64,000 bases of DNA, from the NCBI GenBank assembly GCA_037044905.1, contig JBAOKB010000093.1:775168-839167 (forward strand), read 5' to 3'. The notes beneath the pieces are model-generated. The model searched no databases and was not told the origin of the DNA. It saw nothing but the letters and a program-made list of their open reading frames with translations. The position numbers were made by a program, and so were the translations under genes. Below, piece by piece: positions 11,667 to 22,577 of this stretch; the first letter of the stretch is position 1; each line of letters starts with the position of its first letter. Source of the DNA: Hortaea werneckii. Lineage: Eukaryota > Ascomycota > Dothideomycetes > Mycosphaerellales > Teratosphaeriaceae.

Positions 11667-13032
11667 ATGGCCGAGGCAATCGCAACCAAGAAGCGCAACT
11701 TCTACAAGTCCCTCGACGCCTTCAACAACCCCAACGCCTCTTCCACCAGCGTCGCCACCGAACCCGCCGCCAAGCGCCCGAGACGAAACCTTTCCGCCGC
11801 TTCTGTTGCTTCCCGCCATACCACGGCGACTGCCAATAACCCTGCCACGCCTGGGAAGCCCAACCAGTCACCGAAGCCGCCGCCGGCCTTTTCCCCTTGG
11901 TCTCAAGACACCTTCCTGGCAAGACTCCGGACGTTCAGCAGAGTCAGTCTATGGCATCCCAAACCCCAATCCATCAGCGAAGTCAAGTGGGCGAAGCGGG
12001 GTTGGTCATGCGTTGATGTCAATACCGTGGCCTGCAAAGGCTGCTGCGGGAAGCGAGTAGTGGTCAGCTTGGATTTTGCAAAGGCTGAGGGCGTCAACCG
12101 AGGCGAAGGTGTCAAGAGCGATGATGACGATGATGCGCAAGGGGATACGGAGCAAGATGACGATGAACTAGAGAGCGCCTTGGCTTTGAAGTATCAAGCG
12201 CTCATCGTCGAAGGTCACTCAGAGTCCTGCCCATGGAGAAGGACCGGCTGTCCAGACGACATCTACCGCCTTCAAGTCATCAGAGCCGCATCTTGGCAAC
12301 CCCAGCTTCGCAGACGATACCAGTCGCTACATCAAATCAGCGACGCCATCCGGGACGTACTCTTCGAGGATTGCCTCAGGATAAGCAAAGCCTCATACCA
12401 ACCGACCAGCTCCTTGCTGACCTACCGGCTGATGTCCTCGGCCCGCCTGGCGAAGAACAGCCAGCACCGGAGGACTCTCTGAAAGCTCTCGAAATCGCAA
12501 TGCATGGATGGACAGGCTCAGAAGACTCTGGAAACGAATTGCTGCACTGCGATGCTTGCTTCCAGCGAATAGGCCTTTGGATGTATCAACCGGGGTACAA
12601 GCCCGCCCGATCCAGCTCCGATGACGATGACCAAACAGCAACAATCGTGGACTTGGTGGAGCTGCATCGAGAGCACTGTCCCTGGCGCAACCCCGACAGC
12701 CAGTGTGCGCTCGGCACCCTCAAGGGCCTCAATGCCTGCCAGGTCCTACAAGCGTGCGTCTCGGCGTTCGTGAAGGACGAGAGACGCAGAGAAGAAAGAC
12801 AGCGTAGGGGCGTACATCAGCCTGACACAAACGAAGATGAAGAAGAAGCCACGAGAGCGCACCGCCATCGCCAGCGCCCTCCCGGGACGAGATCGAAAAA
12901 CAGGACAAGGAGCGCGAGTCACGATTAAAGCGGCTCAAAAGCCTTTTCACCATCAAGCGGAAGAGCACCGTGGTCGCTCCGCCGAAGCCAAAGCCCTCGC
13001 TCGTGGGCAGGAGACCTGCTACACGGGGATGA
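11667..13032 (+). CDS. C3HC zinc-finger protein, Rsm1/NIPA type (two frameshifts)
   Basis: Relative of S. pombe Rsm1 (mRNA export) and animal NIPA. The N-terminus is basic with an RPRR motif; the zf-C3HC domain (about 75-215) shows WAKRGWSC, the C-x2-C pair in ACKGCCGK and the HSESCPWRRTGCP block. The Rsm1 C-terminal domain shows LLHCDACFQRIGLW and LHREHCPWRNP. Two single-base deletions break the frame: near 12372 (a T run in GATTGCC, reached as LPQDKQSLIPTDQLL in the next frame) and near 12845-12860 (after the acidic EEE run, continuing as a basic tail ending at TGA 13030-13032). Restoring both gives 455 residues. Function as nuclear mRNA-export or ubiquitin-related factor is by family only. 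Confidence 0.85.
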
Positions 13033-13396
13033 AATATTTCCTCAGCTCTCGAGGAGCAGATCTTTATCATTTGATTGGGTAATGCATTGTTATTTTAGCG
13101 TTGATACCAGATAGCGACGGCCAAGATTATATTGCTTTTCCATACCTTGTCTTCTTCCTTCAGCTTCAAAATTCCTCTACGGACATATTTATGCAAGTCG
13201 GATGTGGAAAAGTGTCCTGTGTAGCTATGGCTACACTCGGAAAATTACTGGTAATCATGACATGACTTACAGGCCTGACATAGCGCCGCTTGCTGAGAGC
13301 TGAGCAAATAAGGCAGCTTGTCTGCACCAATGGAGTCAGACATCGGTACGCTGCTAAATCCAGGAACAAGAAGATGATACAATGTCACATCCAGCC
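13033..13396. other. Intergenic region between convergent genes
   Basis: Shared 3' flank of the C3HC gene (+) and the alcohol dehydrogenase (-). No coding signal seen. Confidence 0.5.
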
Positions 13397-14595
13397 TCAC
13401 AAACGGCTCTGCACCCTTATGCCCTGCCCCGGATCATCGCCAATCTTCAACACCACCCGCCCAGCTATCTCGCCCTGCTCCATCTCCACATACACCGCAG
13501 GTAGATCCTCGAATGGCCGAACCTGGACTTTCGGTTTCACCAGCCCCTCCGTAACCTGCTTCACCGCATCTAAGCATTCTTTCAGGTTCCCGACAAGGTT
13601 GCCGTGGATCTTGATCCCTTTGATCACGATCTCCACCACGCTGGTCTCGATCCGGCCTCCGCCTGGTGGGATCCCGATGCAGCAGAGCGTGCCGCCGACG
13701 CGGAGCATGGATGCTGCTTGCGCGAAGGCGGCGGAGGATCCTGCGCAGACGATTACGCTGTGTGCCCCGCCCTGAGTTAGTCGTTGGACTTGTGGGATGA
13801 GATCTGATGTCGTCTTGCGGAAGTCGAGGAACGTTGCTCCGAACGATTCTACTAGAGCCTTTTTCTCTTCACCTGTGTCTACCCCAATGACTTTGGCGCC
13901 ACTATTTCGCGCGTATTGTACTGCGTACTGACCTACCAAGCTTCAATAAGTCTTAACGGATGTACGAAGGAAGCCGAGCGAAACTCACCAAGCCCACCCC
14001 CAGCACCAACAACAACAACCCAGTCCCCAACCTTAACATCAGCATTCAGAACAGCCTTATACGCCGTCAGCCCCGCACACAGCGTCGGCGCCGCCAAAAC
14101 CGGATTCGTCTCCGCAGGCAACAAAGTCAAGTATCCCGCATCAAGAACTAAATATTCCTGGAACGCCCCGTCCTCATGATGGAGATGATTCGTCAGTTTC
14201 CATCCTCCGACTCCCTGACAATACTGCTCCTTCCCTGAGAGACAGTACTCGCACCGTCGACACACCCGCGCCGCGAACCGGATCCCGACAAAGGCACCTA
14301 TATAAATCGAAGGATCCCGTTCGGGGAGTCCCGGTCCGAGTTTCACGATCCTGCCTACGCCCTCGTGACCCCCGATGTGTGGGAGCTTTATGTTTCGGAT
14401 GGGTCCGTCGATCCCCGCTGCTGTGCCATTCTTCGTGTGTAGGTCGCTTTGGCATACCCCTGTGTAGAGGACTTTGGCGAGGATTTCGTCCGGGCCGGGT
14501 GAGGGTACGGGCCAGTCGTGGATGAATTCGAGGGGTCCGCCGAGCTGGCGGACGAGGGCGACGGTTTGTTTGGTAGGAATTGCGGGGGAGGGCAT
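13397..14595 (-). CDS. Zinc-dependent alcohol dehydrogenase (MDR family)
   Basis: Two exons, 13989-14595 and 13397-13932, joined by a 56 nt GT-AG intron (13933-13988) lying in the Rossmann fold so that GAGGGL/GQYAVQYA is rebuilt. Product 380 residues, the usual length. Catalytic zinc ligands are visible in GVCQSDLHT and GGHEGVGRIVKLG; the structural zinc site is the C-x2-C-x2-C-x7-C run in CRRCEYCLSGKEQYC. The NAD(P) site is VVVGAGGGLG. It resembles fungal AdhA/Adh1-like enzymes that interconvert primary alcohols and aldehydes in the cytosol; the substrate cannot be read from sequence. It is divergent from the ArfGAP gene. No lesion seen in this gene. Confidence 0.92.
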
Positions 14596-15757
14596 TGGGG
14601 GATGTGGGATTGAGTATGTATGAGCTTGTTGAGGTGGGAAGGGGGGAAGTTGGGGAGTTGGGAAGTTGGGGTTCTTTTTTCTTTTTATTGCTTGAATATG
14701 TTACAGCTCTGGGGAGGGGAGTCAGAACAAGGGATGATGCCAGCGATTGAGGTTCATCGAAAGCCGGTGAGCTTCGCAAGACCAGATCTATGAGTCTTAA
14801 TAGCGTCCTGCGAGCGGGTGAAGCAAAAGATACTAATCCAGACAACCCCGCTGGATGGTGAGGGGGTCAGTAGAAGTACATGCGGGCAAGCTCCCGTCTG
14901 CTGAGTGATTCTCCAATCTGGGCTGGGCCGGCTGACTGATGGTTGCTGAGGCAGCATCACGGTATACTATGTGACTTCCGAATACATAGTATGTGGGATC
15001 AGCTGGTGCATGTGTAGTGACACAGCTTGCTCGCCTGCGAAGTTAGGGGGTGGCGTTGAAGCATCAATCCGAGTCCTCTACGTGTACGGTGCATCGAGTG
15101 GGAGAGGTGGCGAAGTCTTTTTTTGAGCACCGATCGGCATTGATCTTTCAAATCGTTCAATATACACAAGTGTTGATGACATCTTGCCTCTCTTTTCCAT
15201 CCTGGTTGACCTACTCCCGGTTGCAACGTCTAGATGTGTCTGGTCCAATGGTTCAGGACGCACTGCCTCAGCGCTGTGGCTGTCTCTTACCTACTCTCAA
15301 TACTGCGTTTCCAAAGGGCATACTCTGTCTGCGTCAAATTGACGGTTGTTCATTGGTTAATCAATGCATAAGGAATCCCCATCAATTGTTGCATCGTTCG
15401 GTGGTCAAGGAGGAATCAGAAGTCGAGGAGGGGCGAGAACGTGCACGGCCCAGAAACGAATGCGCTGGCGGGAAATTGTCGGGTCCATGTCAATAATAGT
15501 GGAAGCTCCACGCAGCATGACGACCTGAAATACTGCCCGGATCGTTTCAGGGTGACTCTCACGTACACTTCCAATTACAACGACCTCGACCGATTATATC
15601 CGCCTCAGGTTGTCTACTGCACTCAAGGTATCTGGCAGTCGACTCAGCAACGTGACAAAGGGACTGGCCAGACCTCATCCGGATTCCGGCACCCATTGAT
15701 TATTGTCACTTGTTACCCTGCTCGACTCACTCCCAATCGAGACCATCAAAAATCACC
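14596..15757. other. Divergent intergenic region
   Basis: Promoter space shared by the alcohol dehydrogenase (-) and the ArfGAP gene (+). A G-rich strand segment at about 14635-14670 (GGTGGGAAGGGGGGAAGTTGG) lies just upstream of the dehydrogenase start. No gene supported. Confidence 0.45.
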
Positions 15758-17575
15758 ATGGCCCTTCGACGCCCGCCGGCGGCAGAGACGGCCGAACGCA
15801 ATCGAGCTGCGCTGAAGGCACTGGTGAAACTCGAGTCCAACAAGTCTTGCGCCGACTGTAAGCGCAACAAGCATCCGCGATGGGCGTCATGGAACCTAGG
15901 AGTCTTTATCTGCATCCGGTGCTCCGGCATCCACCGTAGCATGGGCGTACACATCAGCAGAGTCAAGAGTGTGGATTTGGATTCGTGGACAGAAGAACAG
16001 CTGAGCTCGATGATCAAATGGGGCAACAAACGGGCAAACAGGTACTGGGAGAGCAAGCTGGCAGAAGGCCATGTGCCAAACGAGTCAAAGATTGAGAACT
16101 TCATTCGCACCAAGTACGACAGCAGGCGGTGGGTTATGGATGGGCCTATGCCTGACCCGAGCACATTGGATGCGGGCGAGGACGACGATGTCCCTCTGAA
16201 GGTCGTGCAGGAACGGGCAAGAGCGACAAGTGGAGCAAACCAGAGGAATGCTAGTGCGCCTAGTGCTGGCGGTCTGCCACAACCTCCACGCGCTAAGCCG
16301 CAGGAGGTGGACCTGTTTGGGGACATGAATGAGCCTGCGCCGGCAAGACCGAGCACCACGGAGCCGGCCACAAGCAGAGCACCACCACCGCCGAAGGCGC
16401 CCGCCGCGGCTCCCAAGCAGACGAAGCCTGGTGAGAGTCTGCTCGGCCTAGACTTCTTTGGTGGCACCCAGTCAGCACCGCCAGCGAGACCGTCAAGCAC
16501 TGGGCCGAACACAGGAGGCGCACCTGGCCGGTCAGATCTTAAGCAGTCTATCTTGTCGCTGTATGCATCAAAGCCGACTCCACCACCCCAGCAGCCCGCG
16601 GCTTCCAATGTCAACGCCTTCGGCGGTATGCAGTCACCGCCACCCGTCTCTTCGCCTTCGCAGTCGAATGCGCAAGCGCTCGGTGGCTTGGGAGATGCCT
16701 TTGGCTCCCTATCATTCTCATCTGCCCCGCAGCAGCAAGCCAAACCTGAACCTTTCTCGGGACTTACATCGCCGACCGGCCACTCGCGAGCGCCATCAAT
16801 GAACAAGTCTTCATTAAGCGGCGGCAGCTTTTTCGATATGAAACCTACGCCACCGCCGAAAAACACCCCGCCGCCTCCGCAGCCAACTTCAACTGCTCGC
16901 AAGGAGAGCTTCGGCGCGGACTTTGGTGATTTCTCATCAGCAATGCCATCTCCCGCACCCGTTTCAGCGAAGAGTCCTCCGCCTCCAGCAAGCAGCGGGA
17001 TGGGCGACCTCTTTGACCTGGCTTCTCCAACATCATCGGCCCCTCCACCGAAACCAGCTCCAGCCCCAGCCCCCGTCGCCGCAAAATCACCGCCACCGAT
17101 TCAGGCAAGCAACTACGCTCAAAACTCTGCTTTCAATCTGTCGCAGCCGCCGCCATCATCCCCTCCAAAGCCAGCCCCTGCACCGCAAGCCTCGGCCATG
17201 TCCGGCTTCGGTAGTCTAAACAACATGGACGCATGGGGCTCGAACAACGCTTGGGCATCCCCAGAACCAGAGCCAGCTCCCACTCAGCCTCCTATCCCTG
17301 CTCAGACAAGCCCTAGCAGCACCTTCAAGTCTCCAGTCACCCCTGCAGCAGCATCGAAGATGGAATCACCATTCGACTCTGGATGGGGCGATCCGGAACC
17401 AGTGGCTCCAGCGCAGCCTGCCACCACGACGAGCGGTGCCGATGGTTGGAACGTGCAGCAAGACGAGGAGTTCGGAGGCTGGAGTCACGCCAGTCCCGTG
17501 GCTACTACCACTGGGCCGAAGCAGGGTGGTCTTGGCGGAAATGCTGACGATCTGTTTGGGAATGTTTGGCAGTAG
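15758..17575 (+). CDS. age2: ArfGAP, Age2-type
   Basis: GTPase-activating protein for Arf, acting in trans-Golgi/endosomal vesicle traffic. The start at ATG 15758 has a TCACCATGG context and places the zinc finger at the N-terminus; an upstream in-frame ATG-like codon at 15710 is less likely. The ArfGAP zinc finger is Cys31, Cys34, Cys52, Cys55, followed by SGIHRSMGVHISRVKSVDLD, including the catalytic arginine of IHRSMG. The spacing between the two Cys pairs is 17 residues. The remaining 460 residues are a long Pro/Ala/Ser-rich, probably disordered tail with repeated FGG, DLFG, PPPKP and NAWASPEPEP-type short motifs suited to binding adaptor and EH/SH3-type domains. Product 605 residues, intronless, intact. 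Confidence 0.93.
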   Translation: MALRRPPAAETAERNRAALKALVKLESNKSCADCKRNKHPRWASWNLGVFICIRCSGIHRSMGVHISRVKSVDLDSWTEEQLSSMIKWGNKRANRYWESKLAEGHVPNESKIENFIRTKYDSRRWVMDGPMPDPSTLDAGEDDDVPLKVVQERARATSGANQRNASAPSAGGLPQPPRAKPQEVDLFGDMNEPAPARPSTTEPATSRAPPPPKAPAAAPKQTKPGESLLGLDFFGGTQSAPPARPSSTGPNTGGAPGRSDLKQSILSLYASKPTPPPQQPAASNVNAFGGMQSPPPVSSPSQSNAQALGGLGDAFGSLSFSSAPQQQAKPEPFSGLTSPTGHSRAPSMNKSSLSGGSFFDMKPTPPPKNTPPPPQPTSTARKESFGADFGDFSSAMPSPAPVSAKSPPPPASSGMGDLFDLASPTSSAPPPKPAPAPAPVAAKSPPPIQASNYAQNSAFNLSQPPPSSPPKPAPAPQASAMSGFGSLNNMDAWGSNNAWASPEPEPAPTQPPIPAQTSPSSTFKSPVTPAAASKMESPFDSGWGDPEPVAPAQPATTTSGADGWNVQQDEEFGGWSHASPVATTTGPKQGGLGGNADDLFGNVWQ

Positions 17576-18101
17576 ATCTTTTGAGTGAGTAGTGAAGAAT
17601 CGCATTGATCGATGGGTCTTTTGAAGATGTTCTGGATCATGTAGCGTAGCATAGCGGGGTAAAATACTACTTCAATCTTTTCGTCCTCATGGTGTCTCGT
17701 CTCTCCCAACTGAGCTAAGCACGGGCCAACATGTCCGAGCGTCATCGCGTCTTCACTTCCTGTCGCGCTTTCGTCTGTCTCCCTTGTGTTTCTTTCCCGA
17801 CGTACTCACCTGAATAATAGTATTCGCACTCATTTGTCCATGCCATGCTCACACGTCTCATAATACGAACTCGTGTCCCACGCGTAAAGAGTCGAAGGTG
17901 TTCACTGAGACGATGCCGCCTCTTCTCAACCCATTCGACAGAGACAGTCGAAGTCGCCTGCGGTAGCAGCGGTACCTTTTCCCTTGAGTAGGCTCTATTA
18001 TCTCCCGTCGTTATTCTCTATCATCATGTCCAGCCACTGAAGGTAAGTCAAGCATCCACCATCCCATCTCCACGTCATCGCCACCGCCTCCCAGCGCTCC
18101 C
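17576..18101. other. Intergenic region
   Basis: 3' flank of the ArfGAP and 5' region of the alpha/beta-hydrolase gene. A good donor-like AAG-GTAAGT at 18039-18047 suggests a 5' exon of the next gene lies here, but I cannot place its start codon. Confidence 0.4.
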
Positions 18102-19155
18102 CCCTCGGTGCTCATTCATTTACCCCGTGGCCCTTTTCTCCCGAATCCCGACCATGAATCTTCTCTGCTTTCCATTCTTAAGGCCGGACTGCCTATCACG
18201 ACGGTGGTTCAGCTGAATTATCGCCTGGGTGGCGAGCATCTTTATCCCCAGCATATCCACGATGCCCTGGCAGGCTACGATTGGATCAAAACGCATCTCC
18301 TTCCTAAACGTGGGATCCTGCGCGCAGGTCGCGCCGAGCGCATCGGTAGGATCGCTGTCTCCGGTGAGCTTATCGGCGGCGGGCTCGCGGCTATGCTGGC
18401 TGTGACCGAATGTCGTATAGGCGAAGCTGGCGTGGTCGCTGCGGCGCTGAATAATCCTATTGTCGACTGGGTCGGGATTGACGATGGGAAGGAATCGCAT
18501 CCTGCTTCCGAAGAGATGGAAGATCTTCTGTTAACCGCAAGGAACAAGCTGTTCAAGCGTCCTGGTCACTACTTTGACAGCTTTGCTTCGCCTGTACTCT
18601 TTTTCCGCTCGCCTGGCAAAGAGGTCCCGAAGTTCTCCGCCAGCGGTCCCCGAGATGACCTGGAACATCTGGCTTATCTGGAACGGGAGGACTTTTTCCG
18701 GCAACAGCTCGCTTTGAGCGCTATCCCGAACCGACTCAACGACGCTGAAACACCAGAAGTAGAGGACGACGCGGACGGGGGCAAGATAAAGTCTCCCAGG
18801 AAAACCTCAAAACGCTACCCCAGCCCCTCGCTCGGTCTGAAATTACCTCCCTTCCATATCTTCTCCGGCTCCCTCTCCCCGCTCTCTGATCAGGCCGATG
18901 AGATGGCGCAGCTTCTTCGCAAGAGTTTCCTCCGGACCGCGCAGACGTCGGATTTTGGACGAAAGATCCTGTTGCCGGAGGAAATCCGGAAAGCTGAGTG
19001 ATGAGGAGAGATTGGAGAGGCAGGCTCTGGTTGCTGAGGCTTACGAGATGGTCGAGTTGGTGCAAGGCGGTGAAGAGGGGCTTTGGGGTGGTGATGGGGG
19101 TGGGGAGGACGGGTTGAAGGCGGCTGTGGCGTGGTTGAGAGAGAGGCTGGGGTGA
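18102..19155 (+). CDS. Alpha/beta-hydrolase-fold protein without a catalytic serine (5' end unclear, one frameshift)
   Basis: The protein shows an esterase/lipase-like core: LIHLPRGPFLP, an oxyanion-like VVQLNYRLGG block and a nucleophile elbow region RIAVSGELIGGGLAAMLA. In the elbow the usual G-x-S-x-G is replaced by a Gly-Glu-Leu arrangement, so there is no nucleophile in the normal place. There is no ATG before the conserved LIHLP block in frame, so the true start lies upstream, probably behind an intron starting near 18042. The frame shifts by one base in the AAA run near 18990-18992, after LLPEEIR, and continues as KLSDEERLERQALVAEAYEM to TGA 19153-19155. Members of this fungal group are annotated only as hydrolase-fold proteins; I would not claim enzymatic activity. 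Confidence 0.65.
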
Positions 19156-20389
19156 GGTGATGTGGAAAGAGTGGATCTTTGCCTTGAATAATTCCGACTG
19201 GTCGCTATCTTAAATTTCTATCGAGGTCTTCATATCAGACTCGTGCACCCGTCTGAGGCTTTCGATGCTTGCCAAGATGGATGACGGGCGGATCACCGCG
19301 ACTGTGATGGGAGTAGACAAGGACTTGCACTGCAATTATGTGCTTCTTCTGTCATGGCCCAAACAATCAGCTTGCGCAGCGCCCTATGAAAGGCCAAACG
19401 CAGCATCTTTGTTGTAAGATCCGAATGCAAGCCCGTCAAGCATGTCACAGCCTGTCACTCTGAAAGACGAGTCTTCTCGACTATGAGACCAGATGCGGCC
19501 GGAACAGCACAGGCGACCAAAGGCGCGGAGAAACCACATGTTAACACTGGGCAGGGTTGCATTTTCCGAAGCTTTAAAGTCAAGATCACGAACCTCGATG
19601 ACCGGCAAGACCATGCAGTAGGAGCGACGATTGCGCATTTAAAGGCCAATGCTTTGTGCGCAAGTGTTCAATGCACATGCCTTTCTGGGTACTGACGCGA
19701 CGGGAGATACAATGCTCCGCACTTTGGTGTCGAGATTCACAAGCTGTTGAATCACCTGCGATGGCTAGATGCTCCCATTCTGCTTCCCGCCCATTATGAA
19801 AGATCTAGACTGTGTGGGTGGCTAACGATTGCATTTTCTCATGTTATCAGCAGCTAAATAAGCCAATGTGAATAAGCCTAGTCTTTCAGTCCCCCTCCAA
19901 AGCAGAGGAAGGGCTATATGCAATATCCATCCTTCCGGAGATGTTGGTCCCTCTGCAGTTGTGGTTCCCGAGTTTCTCACTGCTCTAGAAGCTCCAGATT
20001 CTAGTCTTTTGCTTCTAGAAGCACCAGAAATCCATTGGGTCAAACTTCGCATGTGTTTCACCCCACAAAGATATCGCCTCAGCGGTTTGTTACATCATCC
20101 GGCGCGCAGATAAGGGCTTCGCAGTTCATAGGTCCAACCGGGTCCTTGCAACAGTCCTTGGCAGATAAGGTTCTCTTTATCTCGACCACGCATGTGCGGC
20201 GCTCCAGATCATTGTAAGCCACGCCATCTGCAACAATCCTGGTCTTCGCTTAGATTATGCACTCGCGCCAAAGAAGGCAGGGTTTGCCGACCAATGTAAG
20301 TCTGACAACTTCTTATCTACTGACGACAGCCAGCGACATACAGACGATTTTCGACGTTCGAACGCTTTTGTTGTCTGCTACATGTTGCG
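19156..20389. other. Intergenic region
   Basis: 1.2 kb between two plus-strand genes. Small open frames show no domain and no bias. Nothing beyond promoter space of the permease can be supported. Confidence 0.45.
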
Positions 20390-22344
20390 ATGGTCAGGAT
20401 GGCTTTCAACAGCAATCCAGATTACGATAACGAAAAGAATCCGTCCCCAGTCTCATCGGCCGTTGAGACTCCCACTCCAGTAGCAGGCCATGTGAGCAAA
20501 GTGAGAGGAAGATGGCCTCGCTTCAGCCTGGAAGTCCATCAAGAGCCCAGCAGCTTCGCAGTATCAAAGAATGCCTCCAACGCCGACTTCGATCCTATAC
20601 CGCCTTCGAAGAGGACCTGGAACTGGGGCGCATATGTCGCTTACTGGATGGCTGACGCTTGGGCCGTCTCCAACTGGGAGGTCGCTTCTTCCATGATCGC
20701 TGTCGGTCTCAGCTGGCGAATGGCCATCGGTGCTTGCGTACTGGGCAATACCATCATGGGCATCATCATCACCATCAACGGAAGAATGGGAGCTACCCTC
20801 CATACGCCTTTTCCGGTCCTCTCTCGTATGCCGTTCGGCTACTACTTCAGCTATTTCGTTGTGCTTTCCCGCTGTGTTCTTGCCATCGTTTGGCTCGGTG
20901 TACAGACAGCCACGGGTGGTCAGTGTATGAACGTCTTGCTGATGGCGATCTGGCCAAGCTTCGCAAACCTTCCGAATCACATCCCCGAGGACCAAGGTAT
21001 TACTTCAGCCGGGATGGTGGCGTTCTTGCTCTACTTCTTGCTTCAGATCCCGTTCTTGTGTATACCTTACACTAAGGTAATTCAATCATTTTTATTCGAG
21101 GGAGCCACATGGATGGACTCGCTGACTTGACTCCAGGTGCAATACTTTTTTGCATTCAAGAGCATCATCGCTCCGATATGCTTCTTGGCCATCTTTGGTG
21201 ACACACTACACAAAGCTGGCGGCACGATATATCACAGCGAGATCATCACCAAAGGCACTACGGCACACGGCTCCGTTCTTGCGTGGGCGTTTTTCTCAAG
21301 TATGTACTCGATTGGCATACGTAAGACGACTGGATGCTGACATTCACAGATCTCAACAGCGTTCTCGGTAACTACGCCACCTTAGGTCTGAACATTGCCG
21401 ACTTCTCCAGATATGCCAACAAGACCAGCGCGCAGAATGTGCAAGCAATTGTCATTCCGTTCATTTTTACCGTCGTTGGATTGCTGGGCATCTTCACTGC
21501 TGCGGCCGCGCAGCCCGTGTACGGCGAAGCCCTCTGGAACCCTATCGACATCATCACGCACTGGATGGACTCTGGATCCCACGCTGGTCGCGCTGCTGCT
21601 GCCTTCGCTGCCATCGATCTCTGATTGTTACCCTTGGTATCAACATTTCGGCCAACTCAATCAGCGCAGCGAACGACCTCATGGCTTTCTGTCCGAGGTA
21701 CATCAACATCCGCCGTGGCCAGCTACTCGCCGCTTTCATCGGCAGCTGGGCCTTCGTCCCATGGAAGATCCTGGCATCTGCCGCTGAGTTCTTGGCTTTC
21801 CTGAGTGGCTACACCATCTTCTTGGGTCCTATGACGTCCATCCTCATCACCGATTACTTCATCATCCGGCGAGGCAATGTCTCGGTGCCGGATATGTACA
21901 ACTTTCACGGCATGTATCGATACTCGGCGAAGTTCGCGACCAACTGGCGCTCTGTGGTGGCATTCCTTGCTGGATGCATCCCGCCTTTACCTGGATTCGT
22001 GGACAACATCGCTACCGCGGGTGGCGAAGCAACTGGTGTATCTCTCGGCGGACAGCATTTGTAAGTCACACTGCCCTCCCGTACTCTTGTCGTGCTCATG
22101 AAAGTATGTCAACATCGCTAACTCCGTTCAGTTTGCCATTGGATATGTCTACTCTTTCATCTCTGCTGGTCTCATATACTGGCTTTTGAATCGCTTCTTC
22201 CCGCATGCAGACTCTGCAATGGATCACGCAGAGACAGGGGAGGACATCATCGCCGCGAATGATGCTCATAATGTCGATGAGCGGAGGACGAGCTACTCCG
22301 AAGGCCGCAAGCCTAATATTTTGGTCAGAGCATTCAAAGTATGA
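20390..22344 (+). CDS. NCS1-family permease, uracil/uridine/allantoin type (two frameshifts)
   Basis: Twelve-helix nucleobase:cation symporter of the plasma membrane. Four exons: 20390-21076, 21137-21299, 21350-22060 and 22132-22344, with short GT-AG introns. Diagnostic blocks are NWGAYVAYWMADAWAVSNWE (helix 1), PFPVLSRMPFGYYFSYFVVL, LGVQTATGGQC, and NISANSISAANDLMAFCPRY followed by INIRRGQ. Two one-base deletions break it: in exon 3 near 21618-21620 (CTCTG; the frame continues as LIVTLGINISANS) and at the last donor near 22059-22061, where TTG-GTAAGT appears to have lost one G so that phases do not match. With both restored the protein is 591 residues, typical of the FUR branch. The exact substrate within uracil, uridine, allantoin or related compounds cannot be decided by eye. 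Confidence 0.88.
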
Positions 22345-22577
22345 CAGAATCATTTGCAAATTGGATGCTTGATCTTGACGATAGCTGCATGGTATGAGTG
22401 AATAAATCCATTTATGTTAACGAGCATTGTGAACCCACATCAAGCACGATGCTTGTCACCTGTCCAAATGAAAATGTATCAGAAGACGAATGGAAACGGC
22501 GGATCCAAGATACAACGCCCTTCTTATAACTACAGTATTACAAATTCAACCTGAAAATGAGCACGCAGTGTGTATGA

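Noticed and set aside
15727..16902. 391-codon minus-strand open frame rich in Gly
   Set aside because: Mirror image of the Pro-rich ArfGAP tail; no domain of its own.
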